Positions 1 through 7,093 of a stretch of DNA of 29,602 nucleotides are shown one piece after another; the first letter of the stretch is position 1, and each line of letters opens with the position of its first letter. Both the position numbers and the translations under genes were made by a program. The stretch covers positions 6,409 through 36,010 of the forward strand of contig DHYU01000051.1 of the NCBI GenBank assembly GCA_002415485.1. Direction: 5' to 3'. The notes under the pieces are model-generated. The model did no database searches, had not been told where the DNA came from, and worked only from the letters and a program-made list of their open reading frames with translations. The stretch is from Proteobacteria bacterium UBA5122 (lineage in GTDB: Bacteria > Pseudomonadota > Gammaproteobacteria > Tenderiales > Tenderiaceae).

Positions 1-1077
1 CAGACACCACTTGGCCATGATCGATCCACCGCGTGACACGATGCCGGTCACACGATTGGCCGTCAGCGGTACATAACGCAACAACACGCCGGCATGGATC
101 GTAAAATAATCCACGCCCTGTTCGGCCTGCTCAATCAAGGTGTCGCGGAATAATTCCCAGGTCAGCGCCTCGGCCTTGCCATCGACTTTCTCCAAGGCCT
201 GATAGATCGGTACGGTACCGATCGGCATTGGCGCATTACGCAGGATCCATTCGCGTGTCTCATGGATGTTCTTGCCGGTCGACAGATCCATCAAGGTATC
301 GCCGCCCCAACGCGCCGACCATGCCATCTTCTCGACCTCTTCTTCTATAGAAGAGGTCACTGCCGAGTTGCCGATATTGGTATTGATCTTGGTGCGGAAG
401 TTACGGCCGATGATCATCGGCTCCAGTTCTGGGTGATTGATATTGGCCGGGATAATCGCACGACCGGCAGCGATTTCACTGCGCACAAACTCCGGCGTGA
501 TTTCATCTGGGATATTCGCGCCCCAGCTATGGCCCGCATGTTGACGCACCAGCTTGGCGTAACGCTGATCGGCCTTCAGCTCCTGAAAACGATTGTTTTC
601 ACGGATCGCCACATATTCCATCTCCGGAGTGATGATGCCCTGCCTGGCATAGTGCATCTGCGTGACATTCTTGCCGGCCTGGGCGCGGCGCGGGGTGCGG
701 ATGTGCTCAAAACGCAGGTGCGCCAGTGCAGGGTCATGCTGACGCTGATGACCGAATTCTGAACTTGGTCCCGCCAGTTGTTCTGTATCGCCACGTTCCA
801 GAATCCACGGACTGCGCAGGTCAGGCATGCCCTTCAACAGGTCGACCTTAATCGCCGGATCCGTGTACGGGCCAGACGTATCGTATACGGTGATCGGCGG
901 ATTCTCCTCCACACCACCATCCGTTTGCGTCGCCGCCTGGCTGATCTCACGCATCGGCACCCGGATATCTTCGCGACTGCCCGTGACATAGATCTTCTTC
1001 GAATTGGCAAACGGGCGCGTCACCTCATCGGATAACTGGGCTGTCTTTTGCAGAAATTGTTCTGGAATGGCGCTCAT
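1..1077 (-). CDS. thiC: Phosphomethylpyrimidine synthase ThiC, N-terminal 359 residues (3' end outside window)
   Basis: ThiC is a radical-SAM enzyme that converts aminoimidazole ribotide to hydroxymethylpyrimidine phosphate in thiamine synthesis, in the cytoplasm. Reading the minus strand from an ATG at 1077 gives an open frame to the window edge. It begins MSAIPEQFLQ and continues with segments I recognise as ThiC: RTPRRAQAGKNVTQMHYARQ, GIITPEMEYVAIRENN, NTNIGNSAVTSSIEEEVEKM and a stretch around GVDYFTIHAGVLLRYVPL. The start is supported by a purine-rich CGAGGT a few bases upstream. The family is usually a little over 600 residues, so roughly the last 40 percent, with the C-terminal cysteine cluster that binds the Fe-S centre, lies outside the window. 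The TPP riboswitch just upstream agrees with the call and predicts repression by thiamine pyrophosphate. Confidence 0.96.
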   Translation of the reverse strand, partial: MSAIPEQFLQKTAQLSDEVTRPFANSKKIYVTGSREDIRVPMREISQAATQTDGGVEENPPITVYDTSGPYTDPAIKVDLLKGMPDLRSPWILERGDTEQLAGPSSEFGHQRQHDPALAHLRFEHIRTPRRAQAGKNVTQMHYARQGIITPEMEYVAIRENNRFQELKADQRYAKLVRQHAGHSWGANIPDEITPEFVRSEIAAGRAIIPANINHPELEPMIIGRNFRTKINTNIGNSAVTSSIEEEVEKMAWSARWGGDTLMDLSTGKNIHETREWILRNAPMPIGTVPIYQALEKVDGKAEALTWELFRDTLIEQAEQGVDYFTIHAGVLLRYVPLTANRVTGIVSRGGSIMAKWCL

Positions 1078-1157
1078 CGGGACCTCGCGGTGTAGAAGCA
1101 GAGTAGAAAACGAATCACGCTGGGGACACACAAGACACCGGCCAACCCGGCAAACAT

Positions 1158-1253
1158 GCTTCCCTACATCGCCTCGATCTAGACCGACCGACGCAGGTTC
1201 AAAGGGTGTGATCTCAGCCCTAACCACACAATTGCAGACGGGCACCCCCAGCT
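1158..1253 (-). promoter_or_regulatory. TPP (THI-box) riboswitch controlling thiC
   Basis: Read on the minus strand, the segment contains the conserved parts of the thiamine pyrophosphate aptamer in order: GGGGGTGCCC near the 5' end, GGCTGAGATCACACCCTTTG and then GAACCTG in the middle, and GATGTAGGGAAGC at the 3' end. AGC at the 5' edge can pair with GCT at the 3' edge to close P1. The aptamer sits 80 bases before the thiC start, the usual place for this element. No strong terminator follows it, so control is more likely at translation start or by another route; that is inference. Confidence 0.93.
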
Positions 1254-1264
1254 AAAGGCCGACC

Positions 1265-1293
1265 AAATTAGCCCATAGACCACCGATTTGCAA
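1265..1293 (-). promoter_or_regulatory. Candidate sigma-70 promoter for the thiC riboswitch transcript
   Basis: On the minus strand TTGCAA (1288-1293) is followed after a 17-base spacer by TAATTT (1265-1270). Transcription would begin near 1258, just before the first base of the riboswitch aptamer, which is where it should start. The -10 match is only moderate, so position carries most of the weight. Confidence 0.45.
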
Positions 1294-1428
1294 GCGCCAC
1301 CGGGTAGCACAAACACAAGCAAACACAGGGGTTATTCTGCACCCCAGACCAATTTTGGCTTGCCTGAAACAGCTAAAATGAATACCCTTCTGGGCCTCTG
1401 GTGGGATATATCAATGGAGTAGAACAGC

Positions 1429-2082
1429 ATGAGCCTCGAACAGGTCCGCTTTAATATGGTTGAACAACAGGTGCGTCCATGGGACGTCCTCGATGGCAAA
1501 GTCCTCGGCCTGATGGACACCACGCCACGTGAAGCCTACGTGCCTAAAAATTATCGCGAACTCGCCTATGCCGACATCGAAGTCCCACTCGGCAATGGCC
1601 AGGCCATGCTGCCACCGCGCATCGTCGGCCGCATGCTGCAGGCCGTCAACATGCACCCGACCGATGTCGCACTCGAAGTCGGCACCGGCAGCGGCTACCT
1701 GACCTCCTTGCTGGCACAGTCGATCCGCAAGGTATACAGCGTGGATATCGAGGCCGACTTCATCGCCCGTGCCCAGACTACGCTGAACGAACAAGGCCTG
1801 ACCAACGTCGTGTTGGAAGTCGGCGACGCCGCCCAGGGCTGGGACAAGCACCAACCCTACGACATCATCATCATCACCGGCTCGTTGCCAGTACTGCCCG
1901 ACAGCTTCAAACAATCGCTGCAACGCGGCGGTCGTCTGGTCGCCGTCATCGGCCGTGGCCCGATCATGGAGGCGACCCTGATCACCCGCATCGGCGAAAA
2001 CGAGTGGAGCAGCCAAGTCCTGTTTGAAACCGAGCTGGCACCGCTGCAAAACGCAGTCGCCCCCAAGGCCTTCACTTTCTGA
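1429..2082 (+). CDS. Protein-L-isoaspartate O-methyltransferase family protein (Pcm-like, diverged)
   Basis: A 217-residue class I SAM-dependent methyltransferase. The SAM-binding motif EVGTGSGYLTSLLA is at about residues 83-96, the acidic strand-2 end SVDIEAD at about 104-110, and the post-II region GWDKHQPYDIIIITGSLPVLP follows. The fold and N-terminus (VRFNMVEQQVRPWDVLD) match the isoaspartate methyltransferase family. However, the segment before motif I reads NGQAMLPPRIVGRML, where classic Pcm proteins carry an ISQP-type sequence, so the substrate may not be isoaspartyl residues. The start has a GGAG-type ribosome binding site about ten bases upstream. It is followed by rhodanese and tolC on the same strand, although a candidate promoter lies between. 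The family call is firm; the substrate is not known. Confidence 0.85.
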   Translation: MSLEQVRFNMVEQQVRPWDVLDGKVLGLMDTTPREAYVPKNYRELAYADIEVPLGNGQAMLPPRIVGRMLQAVNMHPTDVALEVGTGSGYLTSLLAQSIRKVYSVDIEADFIARAQTTLNEQGLTNVVLEVGDAAQGWDKHQPYDIIIITGSLPVLPDSFKQSLQRGGRLVAVIGRGPIMEATLITRIGENEWSSQVLFETELAPLQNAVAPKAFTF

Positions 2083-2084
2083 GC

Positions 2085-2113
2085 TAGACAGAAATATTAA
2101 CAACCACTAATAT
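2085..2113 (+). promoter_or_regulatory. Candidate sigma-70 promoter for rhodanese-tolC
   Basis: TAGACA (2085-2090) matches five of six -35 positions and is followed after exactly 17 bases by TAATAT (2108-2113), which matches four of six -10 positions. It lies directly after the Pcm-like stop codon, and transcription would start near 2120, ahead of the rhodanese start at 2148. The -10 box is inside the right arm of a perfect dyad, so the promoter may be regulated. Confidence 0.5.
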
Positions 2114-2114
2114 T
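2093..2114. repeat. Perfect AT-rich inverted repeat overlapping the rhodanese-tolC promoter
   Basis: AATATTA (2093-2099) and TAATATT (2108-2114) are exact reverse complements separated by eight bases. The right arm coincides with the candidate -10 box. It could be an operator or a chance dyad in an AT-rich gap; as RNA it would form only a weak hairpin. Confidence 0.5.
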
Positions 2115-2147
2115 CCTGGTCACCACACTTTCTCGAAAGAGGCTCGG

Positions 2148-2468
2148 ATGAAACAGCTCAGCCCACGCCAGGTAGTCGACTACCTGGCACAGACAACCCC
2201 GGCGCCAACACTCGTCGACGTGCGTGAACCGCACGAATTGGCCATCTGCGCTATCGACGGCGCCATCAACATCCCGCTCAGCCAATTCGCCCAGGCCCTG
2301 AACAGCCTTAACCCTGAGATGGAATACGTGCTGATCTGTCACCACGGCGTACGCAGTCAGCGCGCAGGTGCCTTTCTCGCCGGCCACGGTTATCATAGAC
2401 TGATCAACCTGGTCGGTGGCATCGACGCCTGGGCCCATGATGTCGCACCCGACATGGCACGCTACTAA
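2148..2468 (+). CDS. Single-domain rhodanese-like protein (GlpE type)
   Basis: A 106-residue cytoplasmic protein made of one rhodanese domain. Visible marks are LVDVREPHE near residues 22-30, GAINIPLSQF near 38-47, the active-site loop CHHGVRS with catalytic Cys64, and GGIDAWA near 90-96. Enzymes of this fold move sulfane sulfur onto an acceptor through a cysteine persulfide. The intact loop cysteine suggests an active sulfurtransferase, but the acceptor is unknown. An AGAGG ribosome binding site precedes the ATG. The gene ends 32 bases before tolC and may share its transcript. Small rhodaneses are common accessory genes, and the neighbourhood does not show whether it is linked to export. Confidence 0.9.
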   Translation: MKQLSPRQVVDYLAQTTPAPTLVDVREPHELAICAIDGAINIPLSQFAQALNSLNPEMEYVLICHHGVRSQRAGAFLAGHGYHRLINLVGGIDAWAHDVAPDMARY

Positions 2469-2500
2469 CGCGCAGCCCCCGCTGCAGTTCAAGGACTGAC

Positions 2501-3820
2501 ATGAACATAAAGGCTACCCTGATTCCGGCGACCATCGCCCTGCTACTTGGCGGCACCAGCATTACCGCACAGGCCGACAGCCTGCTACAGGTCTACCAGG
2601 CCGCCATCGCCAATGACCCCCAATTGCGCGCCGCCCGTGCCGAACTGGAAGCCCGCAAATACAGTCAACAACAAAGCACCGCCCTCTATCTGCCCAACGT
2701 CATCCTCAAGGCCGACACCACGCGCACCGACCAGCAGATCGACGGCCCCGGCGCCAGCGATACCGAATTCACCAGCAGCACCTTTGGCCTGACACTGACA
2801 CAACCCCTCTATCGCAAGGACCACATGAGCCGGATCGATCAGGCCGGCGCGGCCCTTGACCAGCAGGAGGCGCTCTATCAGCAGAGCATCCAGGACCTGA
2901 CCATGCGACTGGTCGACAGCTACTTCGACGTACTGGCCGCCCGAGACAGCCTGCAGTTTGCCGAATCAGAAAAAGAGGCCATCAGCCGTCAGCTGGAGCA
3001 GACCAAACAACGCTTCGAGGTCGGCCTGATCGCCATCACCGACGTGCATGAGATCCAGGCGGCCTATGACCTCGCCACCGCCAATGAAATCCTGGCGCGC
3101 AACGACCTGGCCGCCGCCCGCCAGGCGCTGCAGGAGATCACCGGCAGTGCACCACAAACATTGAACCCGCTCCGCGAGTCGATGACACTCGAATCCCCCA
3201 ACCCGGCCGATGTCGAACGCTGGCTCGAAATCGCCTTGGCACACAACCACAGCATCGCCGCCGCCCGCTGGGCCACCGAAGTCCGGCGCAAACAGATCGA
3301 TCAGGCGCGTGCCGAACGACATCCGACAGTGGATCTGGTCGCCAACCACAGCAACAACGACATCAGCGATGGCACCTTCGACGGCCGAGAAACCGACTCC
3401 TCGTCGATCGGCATCCAATTGCAGATGCCACTCTTTACCGGCGGCCGCATCAAGGCCACCGTTGCCGAGGCCAAACAAAACCTGGTGCAAAGCAAAGAGA
3501 ATCTGGAACAGGCACGACGCGCCGTCGAGCGCGAGACACGTAATGCCTATCTCAATGTTGAGGCCGGCATCAGCCGGGTGAATGCATTGAAACAAGCCGT
3601 CGTCTCATCACAGAGCGCGCTGACCGCGACCGAAGCCGGTTATGAAGTCGGCACCCGCACCACCGTCGACGTACTTGATTCACGCCGCGAACTGTTCCGC
3701 GCCCAACGCGACTACGCCCGAGCCCGTTATGACTACGTCATCGCCACTCTGCGGCTGAAAAAGGCCGTCGGCAGCCTGGGCATGCAGGATATTGAAAACC
3801 TGGATCAGTGGTTGAACTGA
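2501..3820 (+). CDS. tolC: TolC family outer-membrane efflux / type I secretion channel
   Basis: A 439-residue outer-membrane factor that, as a trimer, forms the channel-tunnel used by RND, MFS or ABC exporters. The N-terminus is a clear signal peptide (a basic MNIK, then hydrophobic LIPATIALLLGG) with likely cleavage after AQA at residue 25. The mature protein opens with SLLQVYQAAIANDPQLRAAR, the typical TolC repeat start, and a second copy of the repeat appears near AHNHSIAAARWATEVRRKQI. LTLTQPLYRK and IQLQMPLFTGGRIKATVAEA mark the beta-strand entries of the two halves, and long heptad-rich helices lie between. The family is usually 430-490 residues, so it is full length. No inner-membrane partner is adjacent. 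It ends three bases before the convergent waaA stop. Confidence 0.93.
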   Translation: MNIKATLIPATIALLLGGTSITAQADSLLQVYQAAIANDPQLRAARAELEARKYSQQQSTALYLPNVILKADTTRTDQQIDGPGASDTEFTSSTFGLTLTQPLYRKDHMSRIDQAGAALDQQEALYQQSIQDLTMRLVDSYFDVLAARDSLQFAESEKEAISRQLEQTKQRFEVGLIAITDVHEIQAAYDLATANEILARNDLAAARQALQEITGSAPQTLNPLRESMTLESPNPADVERWLEIALAHNHSIAAARWATEVRRKQIDQARAERHPTVDLVANHSNNDISDGTFDGRETDSSSIGIQLQMPLFTGGRIKATVAEAKQNLVQSKENLEQARRAVERETRNAYLNVEAGISRVNALKQAVVSSQSALTATEAGYEVGTRTTVDVLDSRRELFRAQRDYARARYDYVIATLRLKKAVGSLGMQDIENLDQWLN

Positions 3821-3823
3821 GGT

Positions 3824-5101
3824 CTATGAATCGGCTGGCGGCAGAATAGCCGCCAGCAACCGCAACAATCTCTGCAACGCGCCTCGATTGGCATCCACCA
3901 CGGCCCGCCCACGCTGGCCAAACTCATCAGCCAGCACAACATTAGTCAACCACTGCACCAACACCTGCGCCAGCTCGTGGCGATCTGCCACCTGCCGCGC
4001 CGCACCTTCAGCAATAAACAATTTACTGATCACGGCGAAGTTGTACATCGACGGCCCAAACACCACCGGCTTACCGAGGGCAGCGGGTTCGAGGATATTG
4101 TGGCCACCATGCTCGATCAGACTGCCGCCCATGAAGCAGACATCCGACGCCGCCAACAACAGCATCATCTCACCCATGCTATCAGCGACGAAGACATCGG
4201 TCTCGGCATTACAGCCACGGCGCTCGCTGCGGCGCACCACGTTCAGCCCGCGCTGGCGACACAGCTCGACGACACTATCAAAACGCTCCGGATGACGCGG
4301 CACCAACACCAGCAGCGCATCCGCCACCTGTTGTCGCACCTCGGCCAGGGCATCCAATAACTGTTCGTCTTCACCCTGATGAGTACTCGCCGCCAGCCAT
4401 ACCGGCCGCTCGGCACCGAGGGTGACACGCCGCAGCACTTGGCCCTGCTCCTGCACACTGGCGGCGACGGTCAGATCGAATTTCAGACTGCCGGTGATTG
4501 TGAGCTGATCCTGCCTCAAACCCAGCGCTAAAAATCGCTGGCCATCATCTTCACCCTGCGCCGCAACCTGCGTCACACAGGCCAGGGTCTGCGCCGTCAA
4601 GGCCCGCAGTTTGCCGTAACCCTTGGCCGAACGCTCAGACAGACGGGCATTGGCCACCACCACCGGCACACCCTGTCGATGGCAATAGTGGAACAGATTG
4701 GGCCACAACTCGGTCTCCATGATCAGCGCCAGGCGCGGCTGCGTGCGCGCCAAAAATCTTTGCACGGCGCCGGGCAGATCATAGGGGGCGTAGACATGGG
4801 CGACCTGATCGCCGAACAGCTTTTTAACCTGGGCCGAACCGGTGGGCGTCGTCGTCGTGATCAACAACGGCAGGTCGGGATAGGTCGCCAACAACTGCTT
4901 GACCAGCGGCGCGGCAGCGATGGTCTCACCGACCGAAACCGAATGCAGCCAGATGTAGCCTTTTTTTGATAGATGGGGAAAGAAACCAAAGCGCTCGCCA
5001 ATGCGCTGGCGGTAATCAGGCGCCTTGCGACTGCGCCACAACAGGCGCAGCACCACCAAGGGCGCGATCAGATACAAGACCAGGGAATAGAGCAGGCGCA
5101 C
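3824..5101 (-). CDS. waaA: 3-deoxy-D-manno-octulosonic acid (Kdo) transferase
   Basis: WaaA (KdtA) adds Kdo from CMP-Kdo to the lipid A precursor lipid IVA on the cytoplasmic face of the inner membrane. The 425-residue length is normal. There is one N-terminal membrane anchor (about residues 3-21, LLYSLVLYLIAPLVVL), then YRQRIGERFG, the catalytic-glutamate motif HSVSVGET with Glu59, TTTTPTGSAQV, YAPYDLPGAVQRFL, METELWPNLF and the C-terminal GGHNILEPAALGKPVVFGP. The start is GTG, one base after the aldo/keto reductase stop, with AGAGGG as ribosome binding site. It is the last gene of an operon that starts with hldE, consistent with inner-core synthesis. Whether it adds one, two or more Kdo residues cannot be read from sequence. 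Confidence 0.96.
   Translation of the reverse strand: MRLLYSLVLYLIAPLVVLRLLWRSRKAPDYRQRIGERFGFFPHLSKKGYIWLHSVSVGETIAAAPLVKQLLATYPDLPLLITTTTPTGSAQVKKLFGDQVAHVYAPYDLPGAVQRFLARTQPRLALIMETELWPNLFHYCHRQGVPVVVANARLSERSAKGYGKLRALTAQTLACVTQVAAQGEDDGQRFLALGLRQDQLTITGSLKFDLTVAASVQEQGQVLRRVTLGAERPVWLAASTHQGEDEQLLDALAEVRQQVADALLVLVPRHPERFDSVVELCRQRGLNVVRRSERRGCNAETDVFVADSMGEMMLLLAASDVCFMGGSLIEHGGHNILEPAALGKPVVFGPSMYNFAVISKLFIAEGAARQVADRHELAQVLVQWLTNVVLADEFGQRGRAVVDANRGALQRLLRLLAAILPPADS
3834..3857. terminator. Strong hairpin between convergent tolC and waaA ends (possible bidirectional terminator without T-tract)
   Basis: GCTGGCGGC (3834-3842) and GCCGCCAGC (3849-3857) form a perfect nine-base-pair stem with a six-base loop. 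It lies within the last codons of waaA and 14 bases after the tolC stop. Neither side has a run of T, so intrinsic termination is uncertain; it could instead protect 3' ends from exonucleases. Confidence 0.4.
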
Positions 5102-5102
5102 G

Positions 5103-5879
5103 CTAGCCCTCTGGGCTCAGCACACGGTTGACCAACTCGACGTTCTGCCGCAGGTGCTCGGGATTGATGGTACCAACGATCATGCTCGACACCCCGGCAT
5201 GGCTGAAGACATAGCGCAGTGCGTCCTCGACGCTGTTCTCGGCATGGCCGCTCTGCAGGCCTTTTTTGACCAGCACACCCTTGTTCAGCCGCGCCGCCTC
5301 GGCGATCACCGGCCGGTCGTGGTCGTCGGCCAGGTTACAGGTCGCCATCACCACATCGGTGTTTTGCACACACCACATTCCACCCTCGACCGTCTTGGTC
5401 GACATGCCGTAGGCACGCACCAGCCCCTCTTGTTTCAATTTGGCCAACTCCGGCAGCACACCCTCGTGTTCGATAATGTGCATGTCATTGCCATCGGAAT
5501 GGACCAACACCACATCCAGATAATCACGCTTCAGACGTTTGAGGCTGCGCTCGATGCTGGCACGGGTACCGGCGGCTGAAAAATCGAAGGACGACTCGCC
5601 GTTTTCGAAGGCCTCGCCGACCTTGGTCACGATCACCCAATCATTCGAGTTCGGCAGCAGCTGACCGAGCCGCTCCTCGCTGCGACCGTAGGCCGGCGCG
5701 GTGTCGATCATGTTGATACCGAGCTCACGCGTCAGCGCCAACAACTCGCGCACCGCCTGATCATCGGGGATCTTAAACCCTCGCGGGTATTTGACCTGCT
5801 GATCGCGACCGAGCTTGACCGTGCCCAGACCGAGCACACTGATATCGATGCCGGTGCTGCCGAGCGCCCTCAACTCCAT
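5103..5879 (-). CDS. Aldo/keto reductase of unknown substrate
   Basis: A 258-residue aldo/keto reductase, predicted to reduce a carbonyl with NAD(P)H in the cytoplasm. The catalytic tetrad is intact: Asp59 in NMIDTAPAYG, Tyr64 in the same motif, Lys86 in VIVTKVG and His127 in LDVVLVHSDG. The cofactor end shows GVLVKKGL and SSMIVGTINPEHLRQNV. I start it at the ATG at 5879 because GGAGGAGG lies just upstream and the conserved MELRALGSTG begins there; a longer frame opens at 5927 but reads deeper into the preceding gene. It overlaps the end of the FAD oxidoreductase by ten bases and stops one base before waaA. A similar pair near hldE is, from memory, present in Pseudomonas. The substrate is not known; a role in sugar or LPS precursor metabolism is only inferred from position. 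Confidence 0.9.
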   Translation of the reverse strand: MELRALGSTGIDISVLGLGTVKLGRDQQVKYPRGFKIPDDQAVRELLALTRELGINMIDTAPAYGRSEERLGQLLPNSNDWVIVTKVGEAFENGESSFDFSAAGTRASIERSLKRLKRDYLDVVLVHSDGNDMHIIEHEGVLPELAKLKQEGLVRAYGMSTKTVEGGMWCVQNTDVVMATCNLADDHDRPVIAEAARLNKGVLVKKGLQSGHAENSVEDALRYVFSHAGVSSMIVGTINPEHLRQNVELVNRVLSPEG

Positions 5880-7093
5880 CTCGCCTCCTCCATCCACGGC
5901 AGATCGGCGTAACCGGGATGCGGCCACGCCGGTAAATCCTGTATTTCACTGGGTGTCTCGCCAGGCATCTCACCAGGTGTTTCAATAGGCGACAGGCCCG
6001 CCCGCGCCAGCTCGGCCAACACGCCCGCGGCCACAATCGGCGCAAAGGCGAGTTTGGTCGGCCACGCCGTCATCACCGCGCCATCGGCCTGGATATAGGC
6101 CTCGGCCGGGCGGCTGCCATCGGGCTGGCGATGCTCGGCACGGCTGATCGCCAGCGTCGCCCACTGCGCTTGCGGCCAGTCGATATCGGGAAACAAGTCG
6201 GCCATCTCGGCCTTGGCCCGCGCCAGCAGTTCGTCGGCGCTCATCTTGGCACCGTCTTCGGACAACTGGCCACCGAGGTACCAGACCCACTGGCCGTTTT
6301 GATCGAGGTGACTGGTGATCGTCACCCGCGTCTTGCTGCCGTCGATGCAGTGCGCCCACAACGGCCCCGGCAGGGGACCGCGCACCATCGCCATCTGCAA
6401 CGGCCGCCGCTGCATCGACGGTTCAGCACGACCCAGCTGCTGCAACAAATCGGCATTGCCTTCACCGGCAGCCAGCACCAGACGGCTCGCCTCGATCTGC
6501 AGGCGCTGACCATCGGCGGCGACCAATTCCAGCTGCACACCCTCGCCATCGGTGCACAGCGTGTACTGCTCGGGCAGCGCCCAGATCGCATCGGCCACCG
6601 GCTCGGCCAAGGCGCGGATCAGCGACGCAACATCGATCACCGGCTCGTCCAGACGATAGACCTGGCCCTTGAAACGCTCACCCTGAAACGCCGCCGGGCG
6701 CTCGGACTCGCTCACCGATTCGGTACGACTGCGCATCAACTTGCTGGCAAAGAAACCGGCGACACGTGAGCTGAGACGGGCAGTGGACCACATAAATTGG
6801 TGTTCAGCCCAAATTTTTACAGAACTCAAATCCAGCTCGCCCGAGCCTTGCAGACAGGCGCGCCACAGCCCAGGCATGGCGGCGATTGCTTCGGAGGAAT
6901 CGGTGGCGGTACCAGCGAGGGCGTACTTGGTGCCGCCGTGGATAATGCCCTGGGCGTGGCGGGTCTGGCCAACGCCGAGGGCCTGGGATTCGAGCAGGAT
7001 CGCGCGATAACCCGCCTGACGCAGGCGGGCCAGCGTCCACAGACCGGCGACACCGCCGCCAAAGATGATGGCGTCGAGCTTAAGCACGCTCAC
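5870..7093 (-). CDS. FAD-dependent oxidoreductase (DAO / glycerol-3-phosphate dehydrogenase-like fold)
   Basis: A 407-residue flavoprotein. The N-terminal dinucleotide-binding motif is GGGVAGLWTLARLRQAGY (residues 12-29), with acidic Glu35 ending the second strand. QGIIHGGTKYAL follows at about 48-59, the region that in glycerol-3-phosphate dehydrogenase-like enzymes lies close to the flavin. The later ASRLVLAAGEGNADLLQQLG is the usual second FAD-binding strand. The tail has short imperfect PGE repeats (ETPGEMPGETPSE) that look like a low-complexity linker. It starts at GTG, 14 bases inside the end of hldE, and overlaps the aldo/keto reductase by ten bases, so the three are probably translationally coupled. 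The family is clear but the substrate is not, and it is not a recognised LPS enzyme. Confidence 0.87.
   Translation of the reverse strand: MSVLKLDAIIFGGGVAGLWTLARLRQAGYRAILLESQALGVGQTRHAQGIIHGGTKYALAGTATDSSEAIAAMPGLWRACLQGSGELDLSSVKIWAEHQFMWSTARLSSRVAGFFASKLMRSRTESVSESERPAAFQGERFKGQVYRLDEPVIDVASLIRALAEPVADAIWALPEQYTLCTDGEGVQLELVAADGQRLQIEASRLVLAAGEGNADLLQQLGRAEPSMQRRPLQMAMVRGPLPGPLWAHCIDGSKTRVTITSHLDQNGQWVWYLGGQLSEDGAKMSADELLARAKAEMADLFPDIDWPQAQWATLAISRAEHRQPDGSRPAEAYIQADGAVMTAWPTKLAFAPIVAAGVLAELARAGLSPIETPGEMPGETPSEIQDLPAWPHPGYADLPWMEEARWS

Larger units (their letters stand above)
1078..1428. other. Divergent intergenic region between thiC and the Pcm-like gene
   Basis: This 351-base gap holds, from right to left, the upstream region of the Pcm-like gene, a candidate thiC promoter, the TPP riboswitch and the thiC leader. 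In the leader (1078-1157) I see a small CCGG-loop-CCGG hairpin near 1141-1155 but no T-tract. Toward the Pcm-like gene there is a -10-like TAAAAT at 1374-1379 without a convincing -35 box. Short frames in the gap have no recognisable protein features and no ribosome binding site worth noting. Confidence 0.7.

Noticed and set aside
262..762. Open frames on the plus strand across thiC
   Set aside because: They lie antisense to a clearly conserved ThiC sequence and have no ribosome binding site or domain.
4961..4967. T7 run within waaA as a possible phase-variation tract
   Set aside because: It lies in a well-conserved coding part of an essential-type gene, and seven bases alone are weak evidence for switching.
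5940..5990. PGE-type short repeats near the end of the FAD oxidoreductase
   Set aside because: Only two to three imperfect copies in a linker-like tail; too short to call a repeat array.
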